Of a DNA stretch of 64,000 nt, positions 26,945-35,870 are shown piece by piece; within the stretch, counting starts at the first letter, position 1, and each line of letters starts with the position of its first letter. The notes beneath the pieces are model-generated. The model saw nothing but the letters and a program-made list of their open reading frames with translations, did not search any database and was not told where the DNA came from. Source of the stretch: Hymenobacter psoromatis (GTDB lineage: Bacteria; Bacteroidota; Bacteroidia; Cytophagales; Hymenobacteraceae); contig CP014771.1 in NCBI GenBank assembly GCA_001596155.1, forward strand, positions 5,084,001 to 5,148,000. The letters run 5' to 3'. The position numbers were made by a program, and so were the translations under genes.

Positions 26945-27041
26945 GTCATGCTGAGCTTGTCGAAGCATCTCTACTGCGTAACTCACTCTAAACGTTGAGA
27001 TTACTCTCGTGGTAGAGATGCTTCGGCAAGCTCAGCATGAC
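26945..27041. repeat. Palindrome of the TCATGCTGAGC family
   Basis: GTCATGCTGAGCTTGTCGAA at 26945 and its inverse, ending CTCAGCATGAC at 27041, form arms of about 29 bp with a few mismatches. The same family occurs at 35747-35845, and a lone half near 51427. Confidence 0.8.
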
Positions 27042-27279
27042 GTTCTTTTATAGCAAACTAATTAGCAACGGATACTTAGATGGCGGAATGATGCAGGTTT
27101 AAATCGATAAATCAAGGGTTGCCGCTGCCCCGGAAACAGCGGCGGCTTAGGACTTTTTTTCGCGGCGTTCTCCCACCAGACCACTGCAATAACTCCGTTT
27201 GCTGAGAGCACTCCGAGCTAACCTGGCGCGGCCGACCCGCTCCCCACGCCCCGTATTTTCCTCAACCCATATCCTTGTT

Positions 27280-27756
27280 ATGACACCCGAACAGCTCACG
27301 CAGCTCATCACCTTCAACCTGGCCGCTATGAAAACGGGCAGCAACATCGCGGCCGCCGCGGCCGCCGAAATCCGGCACGATGCTTACCACCCGCAGCTCC
27401 AGGAGGCCCTCGACCAGGGCACCGAAACCGCGCGGCAGTGGGCGGTGCGCATTGACCGGGCGCTGGCCGAAACGGGCGGCGCGGCGGCCCCGGTAAATCA
27501 CGCCGTGCAAGCGCATTACGAAGTGGATAAGCGTCTGCGCGGCTTCGCCACGGACGACGCCACGCGGGACCTCAGCATTATTGGGTCCGGCCAGCGGGCG
27601 CTGCACTACTGGATGGCATTTTTCGGGACGTTGCGCGCCTACGCCGCGCATGCCGGCCGGCACCAGCTCGAACAGGATATGCAAGCCAGCCTGGACGAGG
27701 CCAAATGGGCCGACGAGCAGTACGCCCACTTAACGGAGCAGATTCTGAGCACCTGA
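27280..27756 (+). CDS. Ferritin-like DUF892/YciE-type protein
   Basis: About 158 residues, all helical, in the pattern of DUF892 (YciE) ferritin-like stress proteins: LITFNLAAMKTGSNIAAA, ELQ-like PQLQEALDQGTETARQWAVRIDRAL, then AHYEVDKRL...RALHYWMAFFGTLRAYAAHAG and a last helix with DEAKWADEQYAHL. Metal-ligand candidates are weak, so the assignment rests on helix pattern and partial blocks. I chose the ATG at 27280; the upstream extension is Arg/Pro-rich and unlikely. The 308-bp gap to 28065 shows no further gene. Confidence 0.7.
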   Translation: MTPEQLTQLITFNLAAMKTGSNIAAAAAAEIRHDAYHPQLQEALDQGTETARQWAVRIDRALAETGGAAAPVNHAVQAHYEVDKRLRGFATDDATRDLSIIGSGQRALHYWMAFFGTLRAYAAHAGRHQLEQDMQASLDEAKWADEQYAHLTEQILST

Positions 27757-28064
27757 ACGGCCGGCCGGGGCCGCCACCGCCGGTGGAGCAACGGGCTACG
27801 CGCCGGAGGAGCGGGTAGTCCACGCCGCTTGCAGCGTCCCCGACGGGAGCTTGGGCCTGTAGATGCCGCATAGTAGGCTTGTCTATAGCTTGTTATGCAT
27901 TAACGGCGAACTTTAAAGCAGGGCAACGCCCCGCGCTTTCCGAAGTGACGTGCAAGAGAAAAAAGGAAAGGGTTTTTTAGGCAGGCTGCGTTCTTACCAA
28001 ATGTTCAGCATTGCCCTTTTTTCCAGGGGGACCTTTGCGCAGTCATTCACTCATTCCTTTTCCC

Positions 28065-29039
28065 ATGAACCATTCCATTGTCATTACCGGCGGCCACACG
28101 GGCCTCGGCCTCGTCGCCAGCCGCTGCATCCTGGCCACTATCCCCGATGCCCACCTGGTGTGGGCGACCCGCTCGCGGCAAGTAGCCGAAAAGGCGGCGG
28201 CCGGCCTGGGTGCCACGGGCCGCATCACCATCCTGCCGCTCGATATGAACGCCCTGGACAGCGTGCGGCACTTCGCCGACGACCTGCTCGGCCGGCTGCA
28301 CGACGGCACCCTACCCCCCCTGACCACGCTGCTCTGCAACGCGGGCATTCAGTTTGCCGAAGGCGAGTTTTGCACCACCGATGGCTTCGAGCGGACGTTT
28401 GGCGTGAATTACCTGGCCCACTTCCTGCTCGTGGAGCTGCTGCGGCCCGCGCTGGAGCCCGCCGGCCGCATCGTGCTGACGGACAGCGGCACCCACTTCG
28501 ACGCGCCCCGCGTGTGGACGGCCGCGCTGTTTGGGATGCCGCCCGCGCAGTACCTGGGCGCGGGGCCCTTGTCGCGCGGGGCGGTGCCCGCCGGCCTGGA
28601 GCCGGCCAGCGCCAAAGCCAACATGTTCCGCTACTCCACCTCCAAGCTCTGCCTGCTGCTGTTTATGTACGAGCTGGACCGCCGCCTGCGGGCCGCTGGC
28701 TCGCACATCACCATCACCGCCTTCGACCCCGGCCTGATGCCCGGCACCGGCCTGGGCCGGGCCAACCAGGGCGCGGCGCTCTGGGCCTGGAAAAATGTGC
28801 TGCCCGTGCTACGCCTCTTTCCCGGCGTGAACTCGCCCGAAACCTCGGGCGCTAACCTGGCCTGGCTGGCCACCGACCCGGCCGTGGCGGGCATCACGGG
28901 CCAGTACTTCGAGGGCCGCCGGGCGGTGCCCTCGTCGGAGCTATCGCGCCAGCCCCAGCTGCAAGCCGAGCTGTGGGCCGGCACCGAAAAGCTGCTGGCC
29001 GGGCAACCGGTGCCGGCGCTGGCTGGCCAGCGCAGCTAG
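28065..29039 (+). CDS. Short-chain dehydrogenase/reductase (protochlorophyllide reductase-like)
   Basis: 324 residues. NAD(P) motif VITGGHTGLGLVASRC (TGxxxGxG), LLCNAGIQ, FGVNYLAHFLLVELL, catalytic Ser in IVLTDSGTH and catalytic YSTSK (about residue 190). The length and the large loop before YxxxK resemble retinol-dehydrogenase or protochlorophyllide-reductase-like SDRs. It should be a cytoplasmic oxidoreductase; substrate unknown. A Crp-family regulator gene follows on the same strand. Confidence 0.88.
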   Translation: MNHSIVITGGHTGLGLVASRCILATIPDAHLVWATRSRQVAEKAAAGLGATGRITILPLDMNALDSVRHFADDLLGRLHDGTLPPLTTLLCNAGIQFAEGEFCTTDGFERTFGVNYLAHFLLVELLRPALEPAGRIVLTDSGTHFDAPRVWTAALFGMPPAQYLGAGPLSRGAVPAGLEPASAKANMFRYSTSKLCLLLFMYELDRRLRAAGSHITITAFDPGLMPGTGLGRANQGAALWAWKNVLPVLRLFPGVNSPETSGANLAWLATDPAVAGITGQYFEGRRAVPSSELSRQPQLQAELWAGTEKLLAGQPVPALAGQRS

Positions 29040-29136
29040 CGGGCCGGGCCGGGTTTTTGAGAAGCGCCCGGCCAGTTGGCCGGGCGCTCCGGACCACGCT
29101 TTTATTCCTTTCCTTTATCCGCCACCGCTCCTCGTA

Positions 29137-29733
29137 ATGAGTTACCCTTCGCTGGAAAACTTCCTGCTGCAATTCGCCCACTTCACGCCCCAACAACTCG
29201 CGCTAATTGGTAGCAAAGCCGTGGAAAGGCATTACCCAACCGGCGCGTATTTCAGCGAGGCGGGCCGGGTGGCGAAAGAAATCGGCTTCATCGTGGAGGG
29301 CATCTTTCGGGTGTGCTACTTCGACAAGGACGGCACTGAAATCACGAAGTATTTTTTGGAGGAAAACTGGTTTGTGGTGGACCTGAACAGCTACCAGTAT
29401 CAGCTGCCCGCCACCGAGTATGTGCAGGCCGTGACCCCGGCCACGATGCTGGTATTTGCGGCCCGCGACTGGCAGGCGCTGGGCCACACCATCGTGGGCT
29501 GGCCCGCGATGGAGCGCAACATCACCACGCGGGCCCTGCTGGAAAAAGTAAACCGCCTCAGCCCAATGGGGCACGAGGATGCCGCGACCAGGTACCAAAG
29601 CTTCCTGGAAAAATTTCCGGGCCTGGCCAATCGCGTGCCCCTGCACTACCTGGCCTCCTACCTGGGCATCACCCCGCAGTCGCTGAGCCGCGTGCGCAAG
29701 CACCTGGGCCGGCTGCCCGAGGCAGATGCTTAA
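29137..29733 (+). CDS. Crp/Fnr-family transcriptional regulator
   Basis: 198 residues. N-terminal cyclic-nucleotide-binding-type beta-barrel (HYPTGAYFSEAGRVAKEIGFIVEGIFRVCYFDKDGTEITKYFL, about 32-75), a dimerisation helix, then a C-terminal HTH (VPLHYLASYLGITPQSLSRVRKHLG). No iron-sulphur cysteines and no clear cAMP Arg/Ser pair are visible. The recognition helix reads PQSLSR, with Gln where Crp and Fnr have Glu. It is a small Bacteroidota-type Crp protein, often an activator in stress responses. It is one of two candidate regulators of the TGA-N6-TCA promoters in this window. Confidence 0.9.
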   Translation: MSYPSLENFLLQFAHFTPQQLALIGSKAVERHYPTGAYFSEAGRVAKEIGFIVEGIFRVCYFDKDGTEITKYFLEENWFVVDLNSYQYQLPATEYVQAVTPATMLVFAARDWQALGHTIVGWPAMERNITTRALLEKVNRLSPMGHEDAATRYQSFLEKFPGLANRVPLHYLASYLGITPQSLSRVRKHLGRLPEADA

Positions 29734-29823
29734 CGCTGGGCGCGAGGGGGCGGCCCGGTCCGTTTTGCCCCTGCACCCACGCCCGCAAGAGCACGGCACC
29801 GAGTAGGTAGTCCCAGCTAATTG

Positions 29824-29865
29824 CCAAAACCCCGGTTTTTCGTTAGCGGAAGCCGGGGTTTTTGG
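29824..29865 (+). terminator. Terminator, second copy of the duplicated element
   Basis: CCAAAACCCCGG (29824-29835) pairs with CCGGGGTTTTTGG (29853-29865). The surrounding element (about 29772-29896) repeats that at 22671-22799, including the AAGAGCACGGCACCGAG box. Confidence 0.8.
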
Positions 29866-29897
29866 CTGGGTCAGCCAGCGCCACCCACTGCGTAACC

Positions 29898-29962
29898 TGA
29901 CAAAAATCAGCCAATCAGCCAATTGTTGTCAGGGCCTGGCCAAGCCCGGCCCCGGACCTTTA
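29898..29962 (+). promoter_or_regulatory. Two-palindrome Crp-type promoter for the SDR-HAD stretch
   Basis: TGACAAAAATCA (29898-29909) and CAATTGTTGTCA (29920-29931), centres 22 bp apart. The -7 box GACCTTTA (29955-29962) is centred exactly 33 bp further. It precedes the genes at 30029, 30823 and 31132. Confidence 0.75.
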
Positions 29963-30028
29963 TGCCCAGCTTACTACCCATCCCTGGCTGGGCCGGGAGT
30001 GGCTTTGGCAGCTAAGAATACCGGCATT

Positions 30029-30781
30029 ATGGATAAGGATTTGCAAGGAAAAACGGCCCTGGTTACCGGGGCGGCGTCGGGCATCGGCCGGGCGGTGGCG
30101 TTGCTCTACGGGCAGCACGGGGCCAAGGTCATGGTATCGGACATCGACGAGAAACAGGGCCAGCAGGTAGTAACCGAGCTGAAGGCTGCTGGGGCCGAGG
30201 GCCGGTTTTATAAAGCCGACGTGAGCGACCCCGCCCAGTGCCACCAGCTGGTGCAGGCAACCGTGGCTGCCTTCGGCGCGCTCGACGTGGCCTGCAACAA
30301 CGCCGGCATCATCGGCGAGCTGAGCCTGACCGCCGACTACTCAGTCGAAGGCTGGCAACAGATTATTAATGTGAATCTTAACAGCGTGTTCTACTGTCTT
30401 AAATACGAGCTGGAAGTGATGCTGAAGCAGGGCCACGGCGCGGTAGTCAATATGTCGTCCATTCTGGGGCAGGTGGGCACGCCCACGCTGGCGGGCTACG
30501 TGGCGGGCAAGCACGGCATCGTGGGCCTCACCCAGACGGCCGCCATCGAATACGCCGCCAAGGGCATTCGCATCAACGCGGTGGGGCCGGGCTACATCGA
30601 TACGCCTTTGCTCAGTGACTTCTCGGGCCAAACCAAGCAGGCGCTGGTGGCGCTGCATCCCATCGGCCGCCTGGGTCGCTCTGAGGAAGTGGCCGAGCTG
30701 GTCATCTGGCTCAGCACCGACAAAGCCTCGTTCGTCACCGGCGCTTACTACCCCGTCGATGGCGGCTACCTGGCTAAATAA
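30029..30781 (+). CDS. Short-chain dehydrogenase/reductase (classical)
   Basis: 250 residues, classical SDR length. TALVTGAASGIGRAVALLYG (TGxxxGxG), SDID for cofactor choice (NAD-type acidic residue), CNNAGIIGE, NMSSILGQVG with the catalytic Ser, YVAGKHG with Tyr and Lys, and the C-terminal FVTGAYYPVDGGYLAK. I chose the ATG at 30029. First gene after the promoter at 29898-29962. The substrate is unknown; glucose 1-dehydrogenase and 3-oxoacyl-ACP reductase subfamilies share these features. Confidence 0.92.
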   Translation: MDKDLQGKTALVTGAASGIGRAVALLYGQHGAKVMVSDIDEKQGQQVVTELKAAGAEGRFYKADVSDPAQCHQLVQATVAAFGALDVACNNAGIIGELSLTADYSVEGWQQIINVNLNSVFYCLKYELEVMLKQGHGAVVNMSSILGQVGTPTLAGYVAGKHGIVGLTQTAAIEYAAKGIRINAVGPGYIDTPLLSDFSGQTKQALVALHPIGRLGRSEEVAELVIWLSTDKASFVTGAYYPVDGGYLAK

Positions 30782-30822
30782 GCGTGCCCTACCCCCTGCT
30801 TCTTTTTCAACCTTCTTCTCTA

Positions 30823-31116
30823 ATGAAAAAATCCGAATCCCACCTGCGGACCATCCTGGTTGAAAATATCCAGGCCAACCTGCTGGGCCTGAACGAGCAG
30901 CACCGGAAAAAGCTGCATAAAACCGTGGCCCGCGCCGCCAAAAAAATAGCCCGGAAGTTTGCCAAGCTCCTGGCCAAACAGCCCAAGGCCGATAAAGTGA
31001 CCACCCCCAGCACCGTTCCGCCGGGGCTCCGCAAGGCCAGCCGGCGCGTGGGTGGCAAGGTGGCCCCTAAGCCCGCCACCCGCCCGATAGCTAAGACCAC
31101 CACCGCCAGCAGCTAG
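30823..31116 (+). CDS. Small Lys/Arg/Ala-rich basic protein, 97 aa
   Basis: 97 residues, strongly basic. An N-terminal helical half (SESHLRTILVENIQANLLGL, then KKLHKTVARAAKKIARKFAKLLAK) precedes a Pro/Ala/Lys-rich tail (VAPKPATRPIAKTTTASS) that looks disordered and resembles histone H1-like or nucleoid-associated tails. No enzyme motif. It is the second gene of the SDR transcript and may bind nucleic acid during stress (inference). Confidence 0.65.
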   Translation: MKKSESHLRTILVENIQANLLGLNEQHRKKLHKTVARAAKKIARKFAKLLAKQPKADKVTTPSTVPPGLRKASRRVGGKVAPKPATRPIAKTTTASS

Positions 31117-31131
31117 CCCACGCCCCTCCCA

Positions 31132-31773
31132 ATGACTGATTCTTCACTTCCCCCGGCGCGCGCGCTACCCATCACTACGCTCTTCGTGGACGTCGGGGGC
31201 GTGCTACTCAGCCCCGGCTGGGGCCACGCCTCGCGGCAGCTGGCGGCCAAAACCTTCGGGCTGGACGCGGCCGAAATGGAGCAGCGCCACCACGTGGTGT
31301 TCAGCACCTACGAGCTGGGCCGGCTCAGCCTGGCCGACTACCTCCGGCAGGTGGTTTTCTACCAGCCCCGGTCGTTTAGCGAGGCTGATTTTCGGGAATG
31401 TATGTTTGCCCAATCCCTACCCTTCCCCGAGATGCTGGCGCTGATACCGCAGCTCAAAGCCCGCCACCACCTCAAAATCGCCGTGGTCAGCAACGAGGGC
31501 CGCGAGCTGAACGCGCACCGCATTGACACATTCGGGCTGGCCGGATTCGCGGATTTTTTTGTGTCCTCGTCGTTCGTGGGCCTCAGCAAGCCCGATGTTA
31601 ACATCTTCCGCCTGGCGCTCGACCTGGCGCAGGTGCCGGCCGCGCAAGTGCTGTATCTGGATGACCAGCCCATTTTCATCAGCGTGGCCGCCAGTCTGGG
31701 TATTCAGGGGATTTGCCATAAAGACTACCTTTCCACCTGCACCCAGCTGGCCGCTTTTGGCCTGACGGTGTAG
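31132..31773 (+). CDS. HAD-superfamily hydrolase
   Basis: 213 residues of HAD subfamily IA type. Motif I is altered: FVDVGGVLLSPGWG (DxxGV with Gly, as in several HAD-IA proteins; the second Asp of DxDG is Gly). Motif II is in KIAVVSNEGRELN, the Lys of motif III in VGLSKPDVNIF and the acidic motif IV in LYLDDQPIFI. A phosphatase or dehalogenase on small molecules is expected, but the altered motif I makes activity uncertain. It lies 15 bp after the basic-protein gene and 117 bp before acetate kinase. Confidence 0.85.
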   Translation: MTDSSLPPARALPITTLFVDVGGVLLSPGWGHASRQLAAKTFGLDAAEMEQRHHVVFSTYELGRLSLADYLRQVVFYQPRSFSEADFRECMFAQSLPFPEMLALIPQLKARHHLKIAVVSNEGRELNAHRIDTFGLAGFADFFVSSSFVGLSKPDVNIFRLALDLAQVPAAQVLYLDDQPIFISVAASLGIQGICHKDYLSTCTQLAAFGLTV

Positions 31774-31872
31774 GGTGCGGGGCTTGCCCCCGCCCGTCGT
31801 TGAACGGCGCGTTTGAACTATAACAACGACGGGCGGGGGCAAGCCCTACCGGGTCGCTACCCCGCACCCTAC
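31771..31872. repeat. Imperfect palindrome, GGGTGCGGGGC family
   Basis: TAGGGTGCGGGGCTTGCCCC at 31771 and the inverse ending GCACCCTA form a long stem around CGTCGTT...AACGACG. The HAD gene's stop codon (TAG) is inside it. A relative lies at 56784-56860. Confidence 0.75.
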
Positions 31873-31890
31873 TTCTAATGCTCCTCCCAC

Positions 31891-33150
31891 ATGGCCGCCG
31901 CTGCTGACCTTATTCTAGTCCTCAACGGCGGCTCGTCCAGCATCAAGTTTGCCGTGTACGAGCCGGGCGAAGTGCCGCGATGCGGGCTGCACGGTCACCT
32001 CGACCGCATTGGTCTGCCCGGCACCCAACTCACGTTTAGCGAAGGGCCGGTGGCGTCGCCCACCACCAGCCCGGCCAACGCGCCCGACCCGGCCGCCGCC
32101 GCCAGCTTCCTGCTTGATTGGCTGGACCAACGCGCGGTATTCGCTGCCCTGGCGGCCGTGGGGCACCGGGTCGTGTACGGCGGCCCTCGGCACTTGGACC
32201 CGGAACTCGTTACCCCCGCGCTGCTGGCCGACCTGCGCCAGCTGACAGCCGACGACCCCGACCACCTGCCCGGCGAAATTGCCCTGATGGAAGCGATGCA
32301 CGCGCGTCAGCCGCAACTGCGGCAGGTGGCGTGCTTCGACACGGCCTTTCACCAGCATATGCCGCGCGTGGCGCAGCTGCTACCCATCCCGCGCCGCTTC
32401 GCGGCGCAGGGGCTGCGGCGCTACGGATTCCACGGTATTTCCTACGCCTATTTGCTCGAGGAGCTGGGCCGGCAGGCGGGGCCGGCGGCGGCGCAGGGAC
32501 GGGTTATTCTGGCGCATTTGGGCAGCGGGGCCAGCCTGGCCGCCGTGCTAGGCGGCCAGAGCCAGGATACGAGCATGGGCTTTACGCCCGCCGCCGGCCT
32601 GGTAATGGGCACCCGCCCCGGCGACCTCGACCCCGGCGTGGCCGCCTACCTCTTCCAGGCCGAGCACCTCACGCCCGAGCAGTTCAACCACCTCATCAAC
32701 CACGAGAGCGGCCTGCTGGGCGTGTCGGAAACCAGCTCCGATATGCAGGATTTGCTGGCCGCCCAGGCCACCGACGCGCGGGCCGCCGACGCGGTGGCGC
32801 TGTTTTGCTACCAGGCCCGCAAGTGGGTGGGGGCCTACGCGGCCGTGCTCGGCGGCCTCGATACGCTGGTGTTTGCGGGGGGGGTAGGCGAACACGCGGC
32901 CGAGGTGCGCGCCCGCATTTGCGCGGGGCTGGGGTTTCTGGGCCTCGAACTCGACGCGGCCCTTAATGCCACCCACGCGGCCGTGATTTCCAGCGCCGCC
33001 AGCCGCGTCACCGTCCGCATTATTCCTACTAATGAGGAGCGCCAGATGGCGCAACTCGTCCAGCAGCTTTTGCTGACTGGTGAAGAAAAAACCGCCCTCC
33101 GCGTTGCGCCTCACCCCCTAGCCCCCTCTCCAAAAGAGAGGGGGGACTAG
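31891..33150 (+). CDS. ackA: Acetate kinase
   Basis: 419 residues, about 20 longer than usual. ATP + acetate = ADP + acetyl phosphate; in vivo it makes ATP from acetyl phosphate. Family blocks: LVLNGGSSSIKFAVYE at the start, VGHRVVYGG (about 88-96), ACFDTAFHQHMP (catalytic Asp, about 149), YGFHGISY, HLGSGASLAAVLGG (about 210), TPAAGLVMGTRPGDLDPGV (catalytic Arg), VFAGGVGEHA and IPTNEERQMA. The last about 14 residues (VAPHPLAPSPKERGD) are encoded by the left arm of the palindrome at 33108-33236, so the C-terminus was made by repeat insertion. Phosphoketolase, its partner, is the next gene. Confidence 0.95.
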   Translation: MAAAADLILVLNGGSSSIKFAVYEPGEVPRCGLHGHLDRIGLPGTQLTFSEGPVASPTTSPANAPDPAAAASFLLDWLDQRAVFAALAAVGHRVVYGGPRHLDPELVTPALLADLRQLTADDPDHLPGEIALMEAMHARQPQLRQVACFDTAFHQHMPRVAQLLPIPRRFAAQGLRRYGFHGISYAYLLEELGRQAGPAAAQGRVILAHLGSGASLAAVLGGQSQDTSMGFTPAAGLVMGTRPGDLDPGVAAYLFQAEHLTPEQFNHLINHESGLLGVSETSSDMQDLLAAQATDARAADAVALFCYQARKWVGAYAAVLGGLDTLVFAGGVGEHAAEVRARICAGLGFLGLELDAALNATHAAVISSAASRVTVRIIPTNEERQMAQLVQQLLLTGEEKTALRVAPHPLAPSPKERGD

Positions 33151-33236
33151 CTCTAGTTCTAAAAAGCTAATTTCTAGATACTAAGACTAAAAACTAGTTC
33201 CCCCTCTCTTTTGGAGAGGGGGCTAGGGGGTGAGGT
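33108..33236. repeat. Palindrome overlapping the ackA 3' end
   Basis: CCTCACCCCCTAGCCCCCTC (from 33108) and AGAGAGGGGG form the left arm; CCCCCTCTC...GAGGGGGCTAGGGGGTGAGG is its inverse, ending at 33236. The arms contain a further palindrome (CTCTCCAAAAGAGAG). The about 50-bp centre is AT-rich. Confidence 0.85.
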
Positions 33237-33304
33237 GCCCGCGGAGGGCGAGAAGCCGTGCGTAACGTCAGTGATAAAGACAAAGCCTTTTAAACCAAGC
33301 CCTT

Positions 33305-35707
33305 ATGGAAACCAACACCCTCGCCCCGCCGGCCGTGCGCCCGGCGGCCACGCCGCTGACGGCGGCCGAAGCCACCCTCATCAATGCCTACTGGCGGGCC
33401 GCCAACTATCTGTCGGTGGGCCAGATATACCTGTTTGACAACCCGCTGCTGAAGGAGCCGCTGAAGCTTTCGCACGTCAAGCCGCTGGTGGTGGGCCACT
33501 GGGGCACCACGCCGGGCCAGAACTTCATCTACGCCCACCTGAACCGGGTTATCAAGAAGAACGACCTGAACATGTTCTACGTGGCGGGGCCGGGGCACGG
33601 CGGGCCCGCCATCGTGGGCAACGTGTACCTGGAGGGCACCTGGACCGAGGTGTACCCCGAAATAACGCAGGACGAGGCGGGGCTGAAGAAGTTTTTTACC
33701 CAGTTTTCGTGGCCGGGGGGCATTTCCAGCCACGTGGCCCCCACCACGCCGGGCTCCATTCACGAGGGCGGCGAGCTGGGCTACTCGCTCAGCCACGCCT
33801 TCGGGGCGGTGTTTGATAACCCCGGCCTCATCGCGGCTTGCGTGGTGGGCGATGGCGAAGCCGAAACCGGCCCGCTGGCCACGGCCTGGCAATCGACCAA
33901 GTTTCTCAACGCCCGTACCGACGGCACGGTGCTGCCCATTCTGCACCTCAACGGCTACAAGATTTCCAACCCCACGGTGCTGGCCCGCATCGAACCCGAT
34001 GAGCTGGACCAGTTTTTCCGGGGCTGCGGCTGGGTGCCCTACTTCGTGGAGGGCGACGACCCGGCCACCATGCACCAGCTCATGGCCGCCACTTTGGACC
34101 AAGTAGTGGCCGAAATCCAGCGCATCCGCGAAGCGGCGCTGCTGGATGATAACGCCCCCCGCCCGCGCTGGCCGATGATTGTGCTGCGCTCGCCCAAGGG
34201 CTGGACGGGACCCAAAGTAGTGGATGGCCTGCGCATAGAAGGCACTTTCCGCTCGCACCAGGTGCCGCTGCTCGTCGATGCCCAGCACCCGGACCACGTG
34301 GCGCAGCTCGAAGCCTGGCTGAAAAGCTACCGCCCCGAGGAGCTGTTTGACGAAGCCGGCCGCCTGCGGCCCGAGCTGGCCGCGCTGGCCCCTACCGGCC
34401 TCCACCGCATGGGGGCCAACCCCCACGCCAACGGCGGCCTGTTTCTGCGCGACCTGCTGCTACCCGATTTCTGCGACTACGCCGTGCAGGTGCCCGCGCC
34501 GGGGGCCGTGGCTGCCCAGGATACGATGGTGCTCGGGCCCTTCCTGCGCGACGTTATCCGGCTCAACCAGGAGCGGCCCAACTTCCGGGTTTTCGGCCCC
34601 GATGAAACTATTTCCAATCTGCTGGGGGCGGTGTTCGACGTAACCAACCGGCAGTGGGATGCCCGCACGGTGCCCGGCGACGAGTTCCTGGCCCCCATCG
34701 GCAACGTGTTCGACGGCATGCTCAGCGAGCACCAGTGCGAGGGCTGGCTCGAAGGCTACCTGCTCACGGGCCGGCACGGGGTGTTCAACTGCTACGAGGC
34801 GTTCGTGCGCATCGTGGATTCCATGTTCAGCCAGCACGCCAAGTGGCTGAAAGTGACCAAGGAAATACCCTGGCGGCGGCCCATTGCCTCGCTCAACTAC
34901 ATCCTGGCCTCGCACGTGTGGCAGCAGGACCACAACGGCTTCACGCACCAAGACCCCGGTTTTCTGAACCACGTCATCAACAAAAAAGCCGACATCGTGC
35001 GGGTGTACCTGCCGCCCGATGCCAACTGCCTGCTCTCGGTGATGGACCACTGCCTGCGCACCCGCAACCTCGTGAACGTGGTGGTGGCCGGCAAGCACCC
35101 CCTACCCCAGTGGCTGACCATGAACGAGGCCGTGGTGCATTGCACGACCGGTATCGGCATCTGGCAGTGGGCCAGCAACGACCAGGACGTGCCGGAGCCC
35201 GACGTGGTGCTGGCCGGCTGCGGCGACACGCCCATGCTGGAAGTACTGGCCGCCACCTCCATCCTGCGCGAACACCTGCCCGAGCTGAAAATCCGGGTCA
35301 TCAACGTGGTCGATTTGATGAAGCTTCAGTCGGCCAGCGAGCACCCGCACGGCCTGGACGAAGCTGAGTACGACTCGCTTTTCACGAAAAACAGCCCCAT
35401 CGTTTTCGGCTTCCACGGCTACCCCACGCTGGTGCATCAGCTCACCTACCGCCGCACCAACCGCCACCTGCACGTGCGCGGCTATATCGAAGAAGGCACC
35501 ATCACCACGCCTTTCGATATGCGGGTGCAGAATAGAATCGACCGCTACCACCTGGTGCAGAGCGTGTTGGATTACCTGCCCAACCCCGGCAGCAAGGGAG
35601 CCTATTTGCAACAGCTGATGCGGGACAAGCTCATCGCGCACAAACTCTACATCGACCTGCACGGCGAGGATATGCCCGAAATCCGCGAGTGGAAATGGAA
35701 ATCGTAA
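33305..35707 (+). CDS. xfp: Xylulose-5-phosphate/fructose-6-phosphate phosphoketolase
   Basis: 800 residues, full length. It splits xylulose 5-phosphate or fructose 6-phosphate with phosphate into acetyl phosphate plus glyceraldehyde 3-phosphate or erythrose 4-phosphate, using thiamine diphosphate. Typical blocks: [98 protein letters not shown] (ThDP motif), [28 protein letters not shown] and [15 protein letters not shown]. Acetyl phosphate would feed the acetate kinase encoded just upstream. The gap before it holds the ackA palindrome; no two-palindrome promoter was found there. Confidence 0.97.
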   Translation: METNTLAPPAVRPAATPLTAAEATLINAYWRAANYLSVGQIYLFDNPLLKEPLKLSHVKPLVVGHWGTTPGQNFIYAHLNRVIKKNDLNMFYVAGPGHGGPAIVGNVYLEGTWTEVYPEITQDEAGLKKFFTQFSWPGGISSHVAPTTPGSIHEGGELGYSLSHAFGAVFDNPGLIAACVVGDGEAETGPLATAWQSTKFLNARTDGTVLPILHLNGYKISNPTVLARIEPDELDQFFRGCGWVPYFVEGDDPATMHQLMAATLDQVVAEIQRIREAALLDDNAPRPRWPMIVLRSPKGWTGPKVVDGLRIEGTFRSHQVPLLVDAQHPDHVAQLEAWLKSYRPEELFDEAGRLRPELAALAPTGLHRMGANPHANGGLFLRDLLLPDFCDYAVQVPAPGAVAAQDTMVLGPFLRDVIRLNQERPNFRVFGPDETISNLLGAVFDVTNRQWDARTVPGDEFLAPIGNVFDGMLSEHQCEGWLEGYLLTGRHGVFNCYEAFVRIVDSMFSQHAKWLKVTKEIPWRRPIASLNYILASHVWQQDHNGFTHQDPGFLNHVINKKADIVRVYLPPDANCLLSVMDHCLRTRNLVNVVVAGKHPLPQWLTMNEAVVHCTTGIGIWQWASNDQDVPEPDVVLAGCGDTPMLEVLAATSILREHLPELKIRVINVVDLMKLQSASEHPHGLDEAEYDSLFTKNSPIVFGFHGYPTLVHQLTYRRTNRHLHVRGYIEEGTITTPFDMRVQNRIDRYHLVQSVLDYLPNPGSKGAYLQQLMRDKLIAHKLYIDLHGEDMPEIREWKWKS

Positions 35708-35746
35708 GCGGCTGATTGTTAAACGGAAGAAACGACTAAAAACGCC

Positions 35747-35845
35747 GGTCATGCTGAGCCTGTCGAAGCATCTCTGCCGCGTAACTAACGTCTAAAGTTA
35801 GGATTACTTACGCGGTAGAGATGCTTCGACAGGCTCAGCATGACC
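35747..35845. repeat. Palindrome of the TCATGCTGAGC family
   Basis: GGTCATGCTGAGCCTGTCGA at about 35746 and the inverse ending CAGGCTCAGCATGACC form arms of about 30 bp. The centre, with GCGTAACTAACG...TTACTTACGC, is itself partly inverted. Same family as 26945-27041. Confidence 0.85.
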
Positions 35846-35870
35846 ACCTTTCTTTATAAATAATAACATC

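Larger units (their letters stand above)
25675..27076. mobile_element. MITE with TA duplication, carrying an IS110-family element
   Basis: Left end AGTACCCGTTGGCAAATACT, right end (reverse complement) AGTATCCGTTGCTAATTAGT: an imperfect terminal inverted repeat. The flanks are TA on both sides (25673-25674 and 27077-27078), a TA target duplication as in IS630/Tc1-related MITEs. The inner palindrome at 26945-27041 matches the MITE-type repeats elsewhere. The IS110 transposase gene and its flanks (roughly 25700-26935) interrupt the MITE's left arm. The right flank continues the SDR reading (GATGGCGGAATGATGCAGG). Confidence 0.7.

Noticed and set aside
29137..29733. This Crp-family protein as the main regulator of the palindromes
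   Set aside because: Its recognition helix has Gln in place of the Glu used for TGA half-sites and its own gene has no such promoter. It remains possible, but the REC-Crp fusion fits better.
33259..33270. TGCGTAACGTCA before the phosphoketolase gene as a further regulon site
   Set aside because: Only one imperfect palindrome, no partner 22 bp away and no TAnnTTTG-like box 33 bp downstream.
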